Shown piece by piece: positions 1 to 8,170 of a stretch of DNA of 64,000 nt (within the stretch, counting starts at the first letter, position 1; every line of letters starts with the position of its first letter). The DNA is from Planctomycetota bacterium (GTDB taxonomy: Bacteria > Planctomycetota > Phycisphaerae > UBA1845 > PWPN01). The notes under the pieces were generated by a model. That model had not been told where the DNA came from, made no database searches, and saw only the letters and a program-made list of their open reading frames with translations. The DNA lies in NCBI GenBank assembly GCA_022711465.1, contig JAKLEZ010000015.1, positions 90,952 to 154,951 of the forward strand, written 5' to 3'. The position numbers and the translations under genes were made by a program.

Positions 1-245
1 GGGGTGGCCAGACCCTGGGCCGCTTCTACGACGCGGGCCTGGCGGATGAGGCGATCATCTTCGTCGCCCCCCGCCTGATCGGCGGCGCGACGGCCACCGC
101 TCCCCTCGCCGGCCTGGGCCCTGCGACGATGAAGGACCTGCACCGGCCAGGGCGCACAACCATCACCCGAGCCGGCGATGACCTCATATACACGCTGCGA
201 CTCGGGCCTGCTCGCCGGGGCGCCGCACACATGGCCAAGGTATGA
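1..245 (+). CDS. ribD: Riboflavin biosynthesis protein RibD, C-terminal fragment (cut by window edge)
   Basis: Only the last 80 codons are present, read from base 3; the gene starts outside the window. The visible part matches the end of the RibD reductase domain: a GQTLGRFYDAGLADE segment, then the hydrophobic strand IIFVAPRLIGG followed by a short variable tail. In the family this domain reduces 5-amino-6-ribosylaminouracil phosphate with NADPH in cytoplasmic riboflavin synthesis. The gene converges on polA with about 105 bases between the two stop codons, so they are not an operon. The deaminase half cannot be checked here, so a single-domain reductase remains possible. Confidence 0.85.
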   Translation, partial: GGQTLGRFYDAGLADEAIIFVAPRLIGGATATAPLAGLGPATMKDLHRPGRTTITRAGDDLIYTLRLGPARRGAAHMAKV

Positions 246-350
246 AGCCCTGTCGCTCGGGACGTGCCGTCCCCGCTTCTCCACAAACCGCTCCAGCCGC
301 CTGGTCGACAGTCGTTCGTTGGCCTCGCTGCCCGGGTGGTCTTTGACGGA

Positions 351-3224
351 TCATTTTCCCTCGAACCAGTTGTCACCCCAGGCGAGATCGACCTTGACCG
401 GCACGCGCAGTGGCAGGGCGTTGCACATCTCCTGGCGGATGAACTCGGCCTCAGTCTCGACCGCGCTGCGGGGCACGTCGAAGACGAGTTCGTCGTGAAC
501 CTGGATGAGCATTCGCGTCGAGCGGTTGCCTTCGTGGATCTTGCGGTGGATGTTGATCATGGCCTGCTTGATGAGGTCGGCGGCGCTGCCCTGGATGATG
601 GTGTTGATCGCGAATCGCTCGGCGGCTGATCGCAGGCCGGTGTTGCGCGAGTTGATGTTCTCGATCGCCCGGCGACGGCCGAGGATGGTCCGCACGTGGC
701 CGGCTCGGCGGGCCTCGGCCACTGCCTGGTCGATGAACTGCCGCAGGCCGGGGTAGCGGGCGAAGTACTTGTCGATGAACGTCTGGGCTTCGCCCACGGT
801 CATGCCCGTGGTCCGCGAGAGGCCGAAGGCCGTCTGGCCGTAGATGATGCCGAAGTTGACCGCCTTGGCCCGGCCGCGCTGCTCGCGGGTGACCTCGTCG
901 ATGGGCACGCCGAAGACCTGGGCGGCCACGAACTGGTGAATGTCGCGGTCTTCGACGAACGCCTGCATGAGGGCGGCGTCCTGACAGAAGTGGGCCATGA
1001 CCCGCAGCTCGATCTGCGAGTAGTCGGCAGTCAGGAGCACGTGGGTCTTACCGCCGGGGACGAAGGCCCGGCGGATCTGCCGGCCGATCTCGGTGCGGAT
1101 GGGAATATTCTGGAGGTTCGGATCGCTGGACGACAGGCGCCCGGTGACGGCCACGGTCTGGTTGAAGCTCGCGTGGACCCGGCCGGTGTCCGGGCAGACC
1201 ATTTCCGGCAGGGTGTCGATGTAGGTGCCCTTGAGCTTGACCAGCTCGCGGTATTCCTTGACCAGCTTGGGCACGGGGTGGTCGGTCTGCCAGGCGAGGG
1301 TCTCCAGCGTCTCGGCGTCGGTGCTCTGGCCGGTCTTGGTCTTCTTGACCGACGGCAGCTTGAGCTCGTCGAACAGCACCGCTGCAAGCTGCTTGGTCGA
1401 GTCGATGTTGAACGGATGCCCGGTCGCCTGGTGGATCTGGCGGGTCAGGTCGCCCAGCCGGCCGGCCAGCTCGCCGCTCATCTTCTTGAGGAATGGGGCG
1501 TCGAGCTTGACGCCCTCGGCTTCCATGGCCGCCAGAACCTCGACGAGCGGCATTTCCGTGTCGTGGAAGAGCCTGTCGACATCGCTGCCGGCGATTTGGG
1601 TGGAGAAGACCTTGTACAGCGACCAGGTGACGTCGGCGTCCTCGGCCGAATACTCGCAGGCCCGGTCGGTGGGCACCTGGTCGAAGGTGATCTGATCCTT
1701 ACCCTTGCCGATGAGGTCGCTGATCGGGATGGGTTCGAAGCCGAGGAGTGCGCGGGCCAGGGCGTCCATGCCGTGCGAGCGGCGAGACGAGTCGAGCACG
1801 AAGCTGGCGACCATGGTGTCGAACTCGATGCCGTTCACTGGCACGCCGTGGCGGATCATGACCACGAGATCGTACTTGATGTTCTGCCCGATCTTGCCCA
1901 CCTTGGGGTCAGCCATGATCGGCCGGAGGGCTTCGAGGGTCGATTTCAGCGGCAGTGTCCGGCCCACGCCTCGGACGGGCAGGTAGTATCCCGTATCGCG
2001 CTTCCAGGAGAAGCTCAGGCCGACCAGTTTGGCCCAGGCGGGGTTGATGTGGGTGGTTTCGGTATCGAAGGCGAAGCGAGGCTGTTTCCGCAACTCGGCG
2101 AGGAAGGCGGTGAGTGATTCGGGGGTGTCGATCAGGAGGTACTCGCGCTTGGGGCGGGCGGCGAAGAGTTGCCCCGGGCCGGGTGCGGCGGGTGCCGGTT
2201 CCGATGGCGGCGGTTCGTGTGCCGCGCGGACCGGGCTCAGACCCGAGAAGAGGTCGTGCTGCGGACCGAAGAGTTGGCCCTGGCCGCTCTGAGTTGGGCG
2301 GTTGGCGGCCTGAGGCGTGCTCGGCGCGGGAGTTGACTTGGCACCGGCATCCGAGGCATTGCCGACGAGATCCGCGAACTGGTCAGCCAGGCGGCGGAAG
2401 CCGAGTTCCACGAAGACCGGGTGCAGGGCCGCGGCATTCAGCTCCGTCCACCGGCAGGCTTCGAGGTTGAACTCGAAGGGGACGTCCTGGCGGAGGGTGA
2501 CCAGCTGCCGGGTTCGTTCGAGATGCTTGGCGAAAGCCAGCACGTTCTGGCGCATGGCGGGGGTGAGTTCAGCCGCATGTTCGATCACGGCTGCGGCGGA
2601 GCCGAAACGGGCGATGAGGTCGGCGGCCTTCTTGGGGCCGATCCCCTTGACGCCGGGCACGTTGTCGGTCGAATCACCGGTCAGGGTCTGAATCTCGACG
2701 GCCTTGTCCGGCGCGTAGCCTTTGGCCCTGCGGAGATCCTCCGGTCCGAGGAACTCGTTCTTTCCCGGATCGAAGAGGCAGACGCGATCGGAGAGCAACT
2801 GGTCGAGATCCTTATCCTTGCTGACCAGGCAGATCTGAAGGTCCTGCTGGTCGGCCAGTCTTCGACAGAGCGTGGCCATGACGTCGTCGGCTTCGAAGGT
2901 TGGGATGCTGATGATCGGGATGGACTGGGAGGCGACGATCTGGAGGATTCGCTGGATTTGTGGGGCGAGGTCCTCGGGGGGCGGTTCGCGGTTGGCCTTG
3001 TACTGGGGATCGATTCCGCGGCGGAAGACGGCGGCGTCGGGGCTGTCCATGGCCATGGCCAGGTAGTCCGGTTTCTGCTCGCGGATGAGTTGGAGGAGCG
3101 TCTGGGTGAAGACGAAGGTGGCCCGGGTCGGCTCGCCCCGGGGTGAACTGAGGTGCTGGAAAGGCGCGTAGTAGGAGCGGAAGATCTGACCGAGGCCGTC
3201 GATGATGAAGAAGCGTCTGGCCAT
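351..3224 (-). CDS. polA: DNA polymerase I (5'-3' exonuclease, 3'-5' exonuclease, polymerase)
   Basis: This is a 957-residue, full-length family A DNA polymerase for Okazaki fragment maturation and repair. The N-terminal 300 residues are the FEN-like 5' nuclease, beginning MARRFFIIDGLGQIFRSYYA. The proofreading domain looks active: DTETT near residue 385, an NIKYDL motif and a YSAED motif supply the three exonuclease acid motifs. Polymerase motifs A (DYSQIELRVMAH, about residue 733), B (RGRAKAVNFGIIYG, about 782) and C (QVHDELVFDVP, about 908) are all present. The ATG at 3224 was chosen because the conserved fold starts there; the open frame extends 28 codons further without family resemblance. 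A proline-rich linker of about 80 residues separates the 5' nuclease from the rest. It is divergent from the YhbY-like gene. Confidence 0.98.
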   Translation of the reverse strand: MARRFFIIDGLGQIFRSYYAPFQHLSSPRGEPTRATFVFTQTLLQLIREQKPDYLAMAMDSPDAAVFRRGIDPQYKANREPPPEDLAPQIQRILQIVASQSIPIISIPTFEADDVMATLCRRLADQQDLQICLVSKDKDLDQLLSDRVCLFDPGKNEFLGPEDLRRAKGYAPDKAVEIQTLTGDSTDNVPGVKGIGPKKAADLIARFGSAAAVIEHAAELTPAMRQNVLAFAKHLERTRQLVTLRQDVPFEFNLEACRWTELNAAALHPVFVELGFRRLADQFADLVGNASDAGAKSTPAPSTPQAANRPTQSGQGQLFGPQHDLFSGLSPVRAAHEPPPSEPAPAAPGPGQLFAARPKREYLLIDTPESLTAFLAELRKQPRFAFDTETTHINPAWAKLVGLSFSWKRDTGYYLPVRGVGRTLPLKSTLEALRPIMADPKVGKIGQNIKYDLVVMIRHGVPVNGIEFDTMVASFVLDSSRRSHGMDALARALLGFEPIPISDLIGKGKDQITFDQVPTDRACEYSAEDADVTWSLYKVFSTQIAGSDVDRLFHDTEMPLVEVLAAMEAEGVKLDAPFLKKMSGELAGRLGDLTRQIHQATGHPFNIDSTKQLAAVLFDELKLPSVKKTKTGQSTDAETLETLAWQTDHPVPKLVKEYRELVKLKGTYIDTLPEMVCPDTGRVHASFNQTVAVTGRLSSSDPNLQNIPIRTEIGRQIRRAFVPGGKTHVLLTADYSQIELRVMAHFCQDAALMQAFVEDRDIHQFVAAQVFGVPIDEVTREQRGRAKAVNFGIIYGQTAFGLSRTTGMTVGEAQTFIDKYFARYPGLRQFIDQAVAEARRAGHVRTILGRRRAIENINSRNTGLRSAAERFAINTIIQGSAADLIKQAMINIHRKIHEGNRSTRMLIQVHDELVFDVPRSAVETEAEFIRQEMCNALPLRVPVKVDLAWGDNWFEGK

Positions 3225-3268
3225 TTCGCCTACCCGCCCGAGTCTCTTGCTGAGCGGAACCGGTCTCA

Positions 3269-3296
3269 ACTGTAAGAAGGCGGGGAGGGGTGTCAA
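3269..3296 (-). promoter_or_regulatory. Predicted sigma-70-type promoter of polA
   Basis: Read on the minus strand, a perfect TTGACA (-35, 3291-3296) is followed after 16 bases by TACAGT (-10, 3269-3274), about 44 bases before the polA ATG. It lies 2 bases from the -35 of the divergent promoter at 3299. Confidence 0.55.
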
Positions 3297-3298
3297 GA

Positions 3299-3327
3299 TT
3301 GTGATCACGAGCCGCGGGCGGTAAGGT
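3299..3327 (+). promoter_or_regulatory. Predicted promoter of the YhbY-like gene, leaderless geometry
   Basis: TTGTGA (-35, 3299-3304), a 17-base spacer and TAAGGT (-10, 3322-3327) lie so that only 7 bases separate the -10 from the ATG at 3335. Transcription would start at or next to the start codon. The hexamers are imperfect. Confidence 0.45.
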
Positions 3328-3334
3328 GGCGGGC

Positions 3335-3646
3335 ATGAATCGACCCGCCGTGGAACGTGAGCCGGGGCCCATCCCGGAGCCTGCCAAGCGAAAGGCGTTG
3401 AGCGCCCGGGGCAATGCCCTGAAGGCCAAGTTGGCCCTTGGGCGCCAGGGGCTGCGCGAGGCCTTTGTGGTCCAGGTTCGAGTCGCCTTCACCCACACGG
3501 ATCTGCTCAAGATACGGCTGGCGGCCGAGGGTGTGGAGGAGACGAAGGATCTCGCCGCAGAGCTGGCCCGACGGGTCCCCTGTCATCTTCTGCAATGCAC
3601 CGGACACGTGGCCCTACTCTATCTGCCTCTGCCCAAGGAACGCTGA
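3335..3646 (+). CDS. YhbY-like CRM-domain RNA-binding protein
   Basis: This 103-residue protein resembles the single-domain CRM (YhbY) family: a basic helix ending in a glycine turn (KLALGRQGLREAFV), the central strand LLKIRLAAEGVEETKDLAAE, and the closing VPCHLLQCTGHVALLYLP. YhbY binds the pre-50S ribosomal subunit in other bacteria; the role here is inferred from the fold. Compared with typical members the usual GxxG loop reads LGRQGL. An in-frame GTG at 3326 is possible, but the ATG at 3335 is preferred because of the -10-like hexamer 7 bases upstream. It is divergent from polA. Confidence 0.75.
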   Translation: MNRPAVEREPGPIPEPAKRKALSARGNALKAKLALGRQGLREAFVVQVRVAFTHTDLLKIRLAAEGVEETKDLAAELARRVPCHLLQCTGHVALLYLPLPKER

Positions 3647-3754
3647 TGAGTGACGAGGGACGAGTCCCGTGGCCTGCGACCTCAAGCCCGGCCCGGTTTG
3701 CCAGGCGAGTCGCGAGGGCTGTGTCCGCGGTCTTGGTGCAAGGGGGTCATCGCG

Positions 3755-5983
3755 GTGAAGGGTAGCGGGCTTCTTGCCGTGGTTAACCTTGGGCTTGCGA
3801 TGAGCCCGTGCACCTCGTTCGGGGGCGAGCCGCCGATGTCCCAACCGGCGGGACTGGGGGTTTACGCGAGCTACGGTGGCTCGGCGAGTTGCGCGGAGTG
3901 CCACCCGCAGGCGTACGATGACTGGAAGCGCTCGCACCATGCCAAGGCTCAGCGGCCGATTGTGGCGGTGCTGGACGGCGAGGCGTTCGAACCTCTGCAG
4001 ATCATCGCCCACGGTTCGCAGCTATCCGTGGCCCAGACGGAGGGTGGCCGGTTCTCGATCGCGACCACGGGGTTGGACGGCACGCAGCAGGCATTCGAAC
4101 CGATTGGGGCGATCGGCGTTGATCCGCTCTGGCAGTACCTCATTCCGGCGCCGGGTGGACGGCTGCAGGTCACGGAACTGGCGTTCGAGCCGGCTCGCAA
4201 GGAGTGGTTCAACGTCTACGGGAGCGAGGACCGCAAGGCCGGCGAGTGGGGTCACTGGACCGGCCGGGGAATGAACTGGAACTCGATGTGTGCCGCGTGT
4301 CACACCACCGGTTTCCGCAAGAACTATGATCCGGCCAAGGACGGGTACCGTTCGACCTACGTGGAGCAAGGCGTCGGTTGCGAGCAGTGCCACGGTCCGA
4401 TGCGGGCTCACAACGAATGGCAGCGGGCCCACAAAGACCAGAAGGGTGACCCGACGATCACGCCGATGGATCGTCAGAAGTATTTATCGGTATGCGGTTC
4501 CTGCCATGCCCGGCGTGCGGATCTGACCGGAAACTTCATGGTGGGCGACGAGTTCTCCGACCACTATGAGCTAATGGTTCCGGATCCGACCGACCTGTAC
4601 TACCCGGACGGCCAGGTGCGTGACGAGGATTTCGAGTTTGCGGCTTTCAGTCTCAGTCACATGCAGCAATGGGGGGTGCGTTGCACGGACTGTCACCAGT
4701 GGCACACCGGCAAGCCCACGCGGCGGGATAATCGCCTCTGCCTGCGTTGTCACGAGAACGGCATTACCACGAAGATCCCGATCGACGAGGTCAAGCACAG
4801 CTTTCATCCGCGGGACAAGGGCGGTTTCTTGTGCGTGGACTGCCACATGCCGGTCACGCCCTTCATGCAGCGGCATCCGCGACATGATCACGGCATGACC
4901 GTGCCCGACCCGGAACTGACGCGCGACTACGGCGTCCCGAACGCCTGTACCCGCTGCCACGCGGACAAGGGGCTGCAGTGGTCGATCGACTATGTACGGC
5001 AGTGGTACGGCCCGCGTATGAACCGTCCGACAACCGTGCGATCGCGGCTGCTGTCGCGGCTCAAGAAGAGCGATGCGGGCGCCATCCCCGATGTGGTCAA
5101 GCTGCTCCAAGAGGAGAAGAACCCCACGTGGCGGGCAGTCTATGCCCGGTTCTTGGCCCCGTTCGCCCTGGAGGCGCGTGATCCCGGGGCTCGGCGTGTG
5201 CCGGTCGAGTCGCTGATCCGCTTGCTGGACGATCCCGCCCCACTGCCGCAGGCCGTGGCGATCGAGTCGCTGGAACCCTATGCCGAGTCGATGGCCGAGC
5301 CGCTGGCCGCCAAGCTGCAGAGTCCCAGCCGGCTGGTACGTGTGAAGGCCGCCTGGGGGTTGCGGACACGGCTCGATCTCGACTCGACTGCGGGCAAGGA
5401 CCTGGTGGGCTTGTTGGCGACCCACCAGGACCAGCCGACTGGGGCGTTACATCAGGCGGCGCTGTGGATGGATCGCGGCCAGACCCAGGAGGCCTTACCG
5501 TGGTATGAGAAGGCGATCGCATGGGATCCGGCCGCCGCCCCGGTTCGGCACGGGCTGGCCATCGCTCTCCAGAGCCTTGGCCGGTCCGAGGAGGCGATCA
5601 TGCAGCTGCGGAAGGCTGCGGAGATCGAGCCCGGCCAGTCAGCCTATCCCTATGCCCTGGGGCTGCTCTATGCCGAACTGGGTCGGATCGCGGACGCCCG
5701 CGATGCGATACGGGCGGCCATTGGCAAGGATCGCGGCCAGAGCCGGTACTGGTACAATCTTGGCTTGGCTGAGTCGCAGCTTGGTGAACCGGGGGCGGCC
5801 ATTGAGGCCATCCGGCAAGCCGAGCAGCTCGAGCCCGATGTGGCCGACTACCCCTTCGCCCGGGCGACGATTCACCTGCGGCTGGGTCAGAGATCGGACG
5901 CGGAGGAGGCGTTGCGGCGAGCGTTGAGCATCGACCCGAACCATCCGGGCGCCCGAGCGGCCATCAGTGGAGGGAACCCTTAG
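3755..5983 (+). CDS. Secreted eight-haem cytochrome c with C-terminal TPR repeats
   Basis: This 742-residue protein has a signal peptide (MKGSGLLAVVNLGLAMSPC) and eight CXXCH haem-attachment motifs in its first 450 residues: CAECH, CAACH, CEQCH, CGSCH, CTDCH, CLRCH, CVDCH and CTRCH. This spacing is like the cytochrome c554/NrfB-type multihaem proteins. The middle (about 450-590) has HEAT-like repeats and the last 170 residues are tetratricopeptide repeats (for example GLAIALQSLGRSEEAIMQLR). It should act in the periplasm, in electron transfer or nitrogen or metal oxyanion chemistry; the substrate is unknown. The GTG at 3755 was chosen because AGGGGG precedes it by 8 bases and the signal peptide begins there; an upstream GTG at 3650 would add 35 unrelated residues. 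It is followed by the next gene after 3 bases, so the two are probably co-transcribed. Confidence 0.85.
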   Translation: MKGSGLLAVVNLGLAMSPCTSFGGEPPMSQPAGLGVYASYGGSASCAECHPQAYDDWKRSHHAKAQRPIVAVLDGEAFEPLQIIAHGSQLSVAQTEGGRFSIATTGLDGTQQAFEPIGAIGVDPLWQYLIPAPGGRLQVTELAFEPARKEWFNVYGSEDRKAGEWGHWTGRGMNWNSMCAACHTTGFRKNYDPAKDGYRSTYVEQGVGCEQCHGPMRAHNEWQRAHKDQKGDPTITPMDRQKYLSVCGSCHARRADLTGNFMVGDEFSDHYELMVPDPTDLYYPDGQVRDEDFEFAAFSLSHMQQWGVRCTDCHQWHTGKPTRRDNRLCLRCHENGITTKIPIDEVKHSFHPRDKGGFLCVDCHMPVTPFMQRHPRHDHGMTVPDPELTRDYGVPNACTRCHADKGLQWSIDYVRQWYGPRMNRPTTVRSRLLSRLKKSDAGAIPDVVKLLQEEKNPTWRAVYARFLAPFALEARDPGARRVPVESLIRLLDDPAPLPQAVAIESLEPYAESMAEPLAAKLQSPSRLVRVKAAWGLRTRLDLDSTAGKDLVGLLATHQDQPTGALHQAALWMDRGQTQEALPWYEKAIAWDPAAAPVRHGLAIALQSLGRSEEAIMQLRKAAEIEPGQSAYPYALGLLYAELGRIADARDAIRAAIGKDRGQSRYWYNLGLAESQLGEPGAAIEAIRQAEQLEPDVADYPFARATIHLRLGQRSDAEEALRRALSIDPNHPGARAAISGGNP

Positions 5984-5986
5984 GCC

Positions 5987-6724
5987 ATGAGTGCGTCGCA
6001 GGGTGTGCCGCCGCGTCGGCGTTGGGCGGTCTGGTCGAAGCGACTAGGCATTGCTGCCGCTCTGCTGCTGGTCGTGGTTGCGGGCACGGGTTGGCTGCTT
6101 TTCCAGCACATTCCGGCGTGGTACCGCCCGATGGAGATCTCGCCCGAGGCGGCCGTGACGGTGAGGACCGAGTTTGCGAACATGATTGACGGGGTTGGTG
6201 GCGGGCTGAACAGCGCCCAAGGCAGATTCGAGTGTCGCTTCACGCAGGCGCAACTCAACACCTGGGTGGCAGGGCGTGAGGCCATTGACCCGATGACCCG
6301 CAAATGGCTTCCTTCCGGGCTGCGTGATCCGATGGTGGTGATTGAGCCAGACGGTGCTCGCCTGGCGGTGGCCGCCCGCACTGGCGGGGTGGAGACCGTG
6401 CTGGGCCTCAAGGTGCAGGCTCATGTCGAGGAGAAGGGCATCCGGGTGTGGCTGACGGACGTCACTTGCGGCTCACTGCCGGTGCCACGAGCTTTGATCG
6501 AGGATCAACTGGGCAAGATCGACGCTGCTTTGCGGAGCAGGGGAGGCCGTGGGGAAGTCGAGTGGCCGATTCCCTCGCTCACGGGTCTGTTTGAGGGGAT
6601 CCTGCTGCCCAACGAGTGGGACTGGCCCAATGTTCGGCGGCGGTTTCGAATTGCGGAGGTCAGGGCAGAGCCGGGGATCCTAATCCTGACGTTGGAGCCG
6701 TTGGGCTCACACCGGAGTCGCTGA
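5987..6724 (+). CDS. Single-pass membrane protein, function unknown
   Basis: The 245-residue protein has a basic N-terminus (PPRRRWAVWSKRLG) and one transmembrane helix (IAAALLLVVVAGTGWLLF, about residues 21-38), so the rest probably lies outside the cytoplasmic membrane. The soluble part contains beta-strand-like stretches (VIEPDGARLAVAARTGGVE, KVQAHVEEKGIRVWLTDVTC) of the kind seen in lipid- or ligand-binding beta domains, but I do not recognise the family. It starts 3 bases after the multihaem cytochrome stop, so it is likely its operon partner. Its 3' end overlaps the 3' end of the convergent phosphoesterase gene by 65 bases. Confidence 0.8.
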   Translation: MSASQGVPPRRRWAVWSKRLGIAAALLLVVVAGTGWLLFQHIPAWYRPMEISPEAAVTVRTEFANMIDGVGGGLNSAQGRFECRFTQAQLNTWVAGREAIDPMTRKWLPSGLRDPMVVIEPDGARLAVAARTGGVETVLGLKVQAHVEEKGIRVWLTDVTCGSLPVPRALIEDQLGKIDAALRSRGGRGEVEWPIPSLTGLFEGILLPNEWDWPNVRRRFRIAEVRAEPGILILTLEPLGSHRSR

Positions 6725-7100
6725 CAGGGCTTACCCGTCGGATGTGCCCCTTTCCAGTCGCGATGGGGAGTTCGAAGAGCCCGTTCAGTCGGTTTCCCGT
6801 CAGCCTTACTTGCCAGATGTCGGGGGATTCGTGGCAGAACTCATATTCGCCGGCGTCCTCTCGAGTGACTTCGCCTCGCCCCCCCGAGACCGGGCCTTGG
6901 TAGGTCAGGTAGGCCAGCCGATGATCGGCGATGCGTTCGGCTGGCAGTTGGTCGGCTGGACCGGTCGACGCGAGTGATGAAGGATGGGTCGGGAGTCGCC
7001 ACGTCGCCAAGTGGTTGCCTTTTTCCAGCATCAGATCCCAGTGACGGTTGTCCGATATTACATGGCGTAGCAGTACGAAGCGTTGTGTTGGCTTGAGCAT
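6660..7100 (-). CDS. Stand-alone LigD-type 3'-phosphoesterase domain protein
   Basis: The 146-residue protein resembles the phosphoesterase (PE) domain at the N-terminus of the non-homologous end-joining ligase LigD: FVLLRHVISDNRHWDLMLEKG is the equivalent of the family's xxHDxxxxHYDLRLE stretch, followed by ATWRLP and the segment VRLTGNRLNGLFEL. In LigD this domain trims 3'-ribonucleotides and phosphates at DNA ends. Here no ligase or polymerase domain follows. In this copy the first conserved His-Asp pair of LigD is less clear (RHVISDN), so activity is uncertain. Its start is 7 bases from a TATAAT, with no Shine-Dalgarno sequence. Confidence 0.7.
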   Translation of the reverse strand: MLKPTQRFVLLRHVISDNRHWDLMLEKGNHLATWRLPTHPSSLASTGPADQLPAERIADHRLAYLTYQGPVSGGRGEVTREDAGEYEFCHESPDIWQVRLTGNRLNGLFELPIATGKGHIRRVSPVSDSGVSPTAPTSGLGSPALP

Positions 7101-7107
7101 CGACGGT

Positions 7108-7113
7108 ATTATA
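7108..7113 (-). promoter_or_regulatory. -10 element TATAAT placed 7 bases before the LigD-PE start codon
   Basis: On the minus strand TATAAT is followed by exactly seven bases and then the ATG at 7100, implying a leaderless mRNA. No good -35 hexamer is visible at 16-18 bases. Confidence 0.5.
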
Positions 7114-7201
7114 GCCCCCGGATCGATTGAACCCGACCCTGCTCGGGCCTATGATCTTGCGGACAGGGATGTATCAAGCCATGGTCAGGGAGGCTGCGGC
7201 T

Positions 7202-7954
7202 ATGCGTCACACGGTGGTTCAAACGAAGACGGGTCTGGGGTTTGGCGGGCTGGTTTTTCTGGGGTCTGTGGTCGGGGTTTTGACCGGTTGTGCGCCCGAC
7301 CTGAAGGACCTTCGTGAAGCGGGCATCGAGCAGTTCCGTAACCAGCAATATGTGGAATCGACGGCCACGCTGCGTGAGGCCCTGGAGATCAAGCGCACGG
7401 ATCCGCAGATAAACTACTACATGGGGCTCAATTATCGGGCCATGGCGGCCCGCAAGTTCCGGGACGGCGACGTTGCCTCGGCGTGTCGGGAACTCGACAC
7501 GTCGGTGTTGTACTTCTCGGAAGCGGTGAAGAGCTGGCCGAACTACATGGCCGCCATCGATGCCAAGACCGAGGCTCTTGAGGCCCGCGGCAAGTATGAT
7601 CAGGCACTGACGGTGGCCAAGGATGTAACCGACACGAACCGCGGGCACTGGGAACACTATGTCGTTTTGGGTAATCAGTATCGCGACCGGGGGGAGTATG
7701 ATGAGGCTTTGCGGGTCTACAAGCTGGCCCTGACGACGAATCCCCGTGCGGCCCGGGCGTACAGCGAGCTGGGCCGGCTGTATATCAGGACCGGCGATCG
7801 AGCCATGGCGTTTGACTCGCTGCGTAAGGCGTACGAGTTGAACCACAACGAGCCAGGCGTGGCTTCTCAACTGGCCATGCTTGAGGTTGATGAAGGCGTA
7901 CGGGCCGTCGCCGGCGAGAGTGTTCCACCCCGAGGTGGAACGCCGCAGCAATAG
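7202..7954 (+). CDS. TPR-repeat lipoprotein
   Basis: The 250-residue protein has a lipoprotein signal: basic start, hydrophobic stretch (LGFGGLVFLGSVVGVLTGC) and a lipobox LTGC, so the mature protein should be lipid-anchored. The remainder is tetratricopeptide repeats (for example EHYVVLGNQYRDRGEYDEAL and AYSELGRLYIRTGDRAMAF), a protein-interaction scaffold often used in envelope assembly. The ATG at 7202 was chosen because AGGGAGG lies about 9 bases upstream and the signal peptide starts there; an open frame continues upstream to 7127. It stands alone, with a hairpin after it. Confidence 0.85.
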   Translation: MRHTVVQTKTGLGFGGLVFLGSVVGVLTGCAPDLKDLREAGIEQFRNQQYVESTATLREALEIKRTDPQINYYMGLNYRAMAARKFRDGDVASACRELDTSVLYFSEAVKSWPNYMAAIDAKTEALEARGKYDQALTVAKDVTDTNRGHWEHYVVLGNQYRDRGEYDEALRVYKLALTTNPRAARAYSELGRLYIRTGDRAMAFDSLRKAYELNHNEPGVASQLAMLEVDEGVRAVAGESVPPRGGTPQQ

Positions 7955-8023
7955 AGCCTGGGTGGGCGGTTGCCTCGCCTGGGAATGTAGCGGCGCCATT
8001 CTCTTGGGGCGGCACGTGTATCT

Positions 8024-8057
8024 CGGCGTTCGAGCGATTCCGATTGCTCGAACGCCG
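8024..8057 (+). terminator. Hairpin after the TPR lipoprotein gene, possible terminator
   Basis: A perfect 12-base-pair stem (CGGCGTTCGAGC with GCTCGAACGCCG) encloses a 10-base loop. It is followed by TCTCGTTT and not by a strong T-run, so intrinsic termination is likely but not certain. It lies between the lipoprotein and ROK genes. Confidence 0.55.
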
Positions 8058-8170
8058 TCTCGTTTGCGGTCCGATCGATGGTGGAGAGGCCTGGCCCGGG
8101 GGAATTGCCCGGAGTTCACGCTCCGGTGATGATGACACTGCGGCATGGACAAGCGGATGGAGGACGTGTG

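Noticed and set aside
696..2117. 473-codon plus-strand open frame opposite polA
   Set aside because: It is the antisense shadow of the intact polA. The sequence has no domain likeness and its Gly/Asp/Leu-rich composition is typical of frames opposite GC-rich genes.
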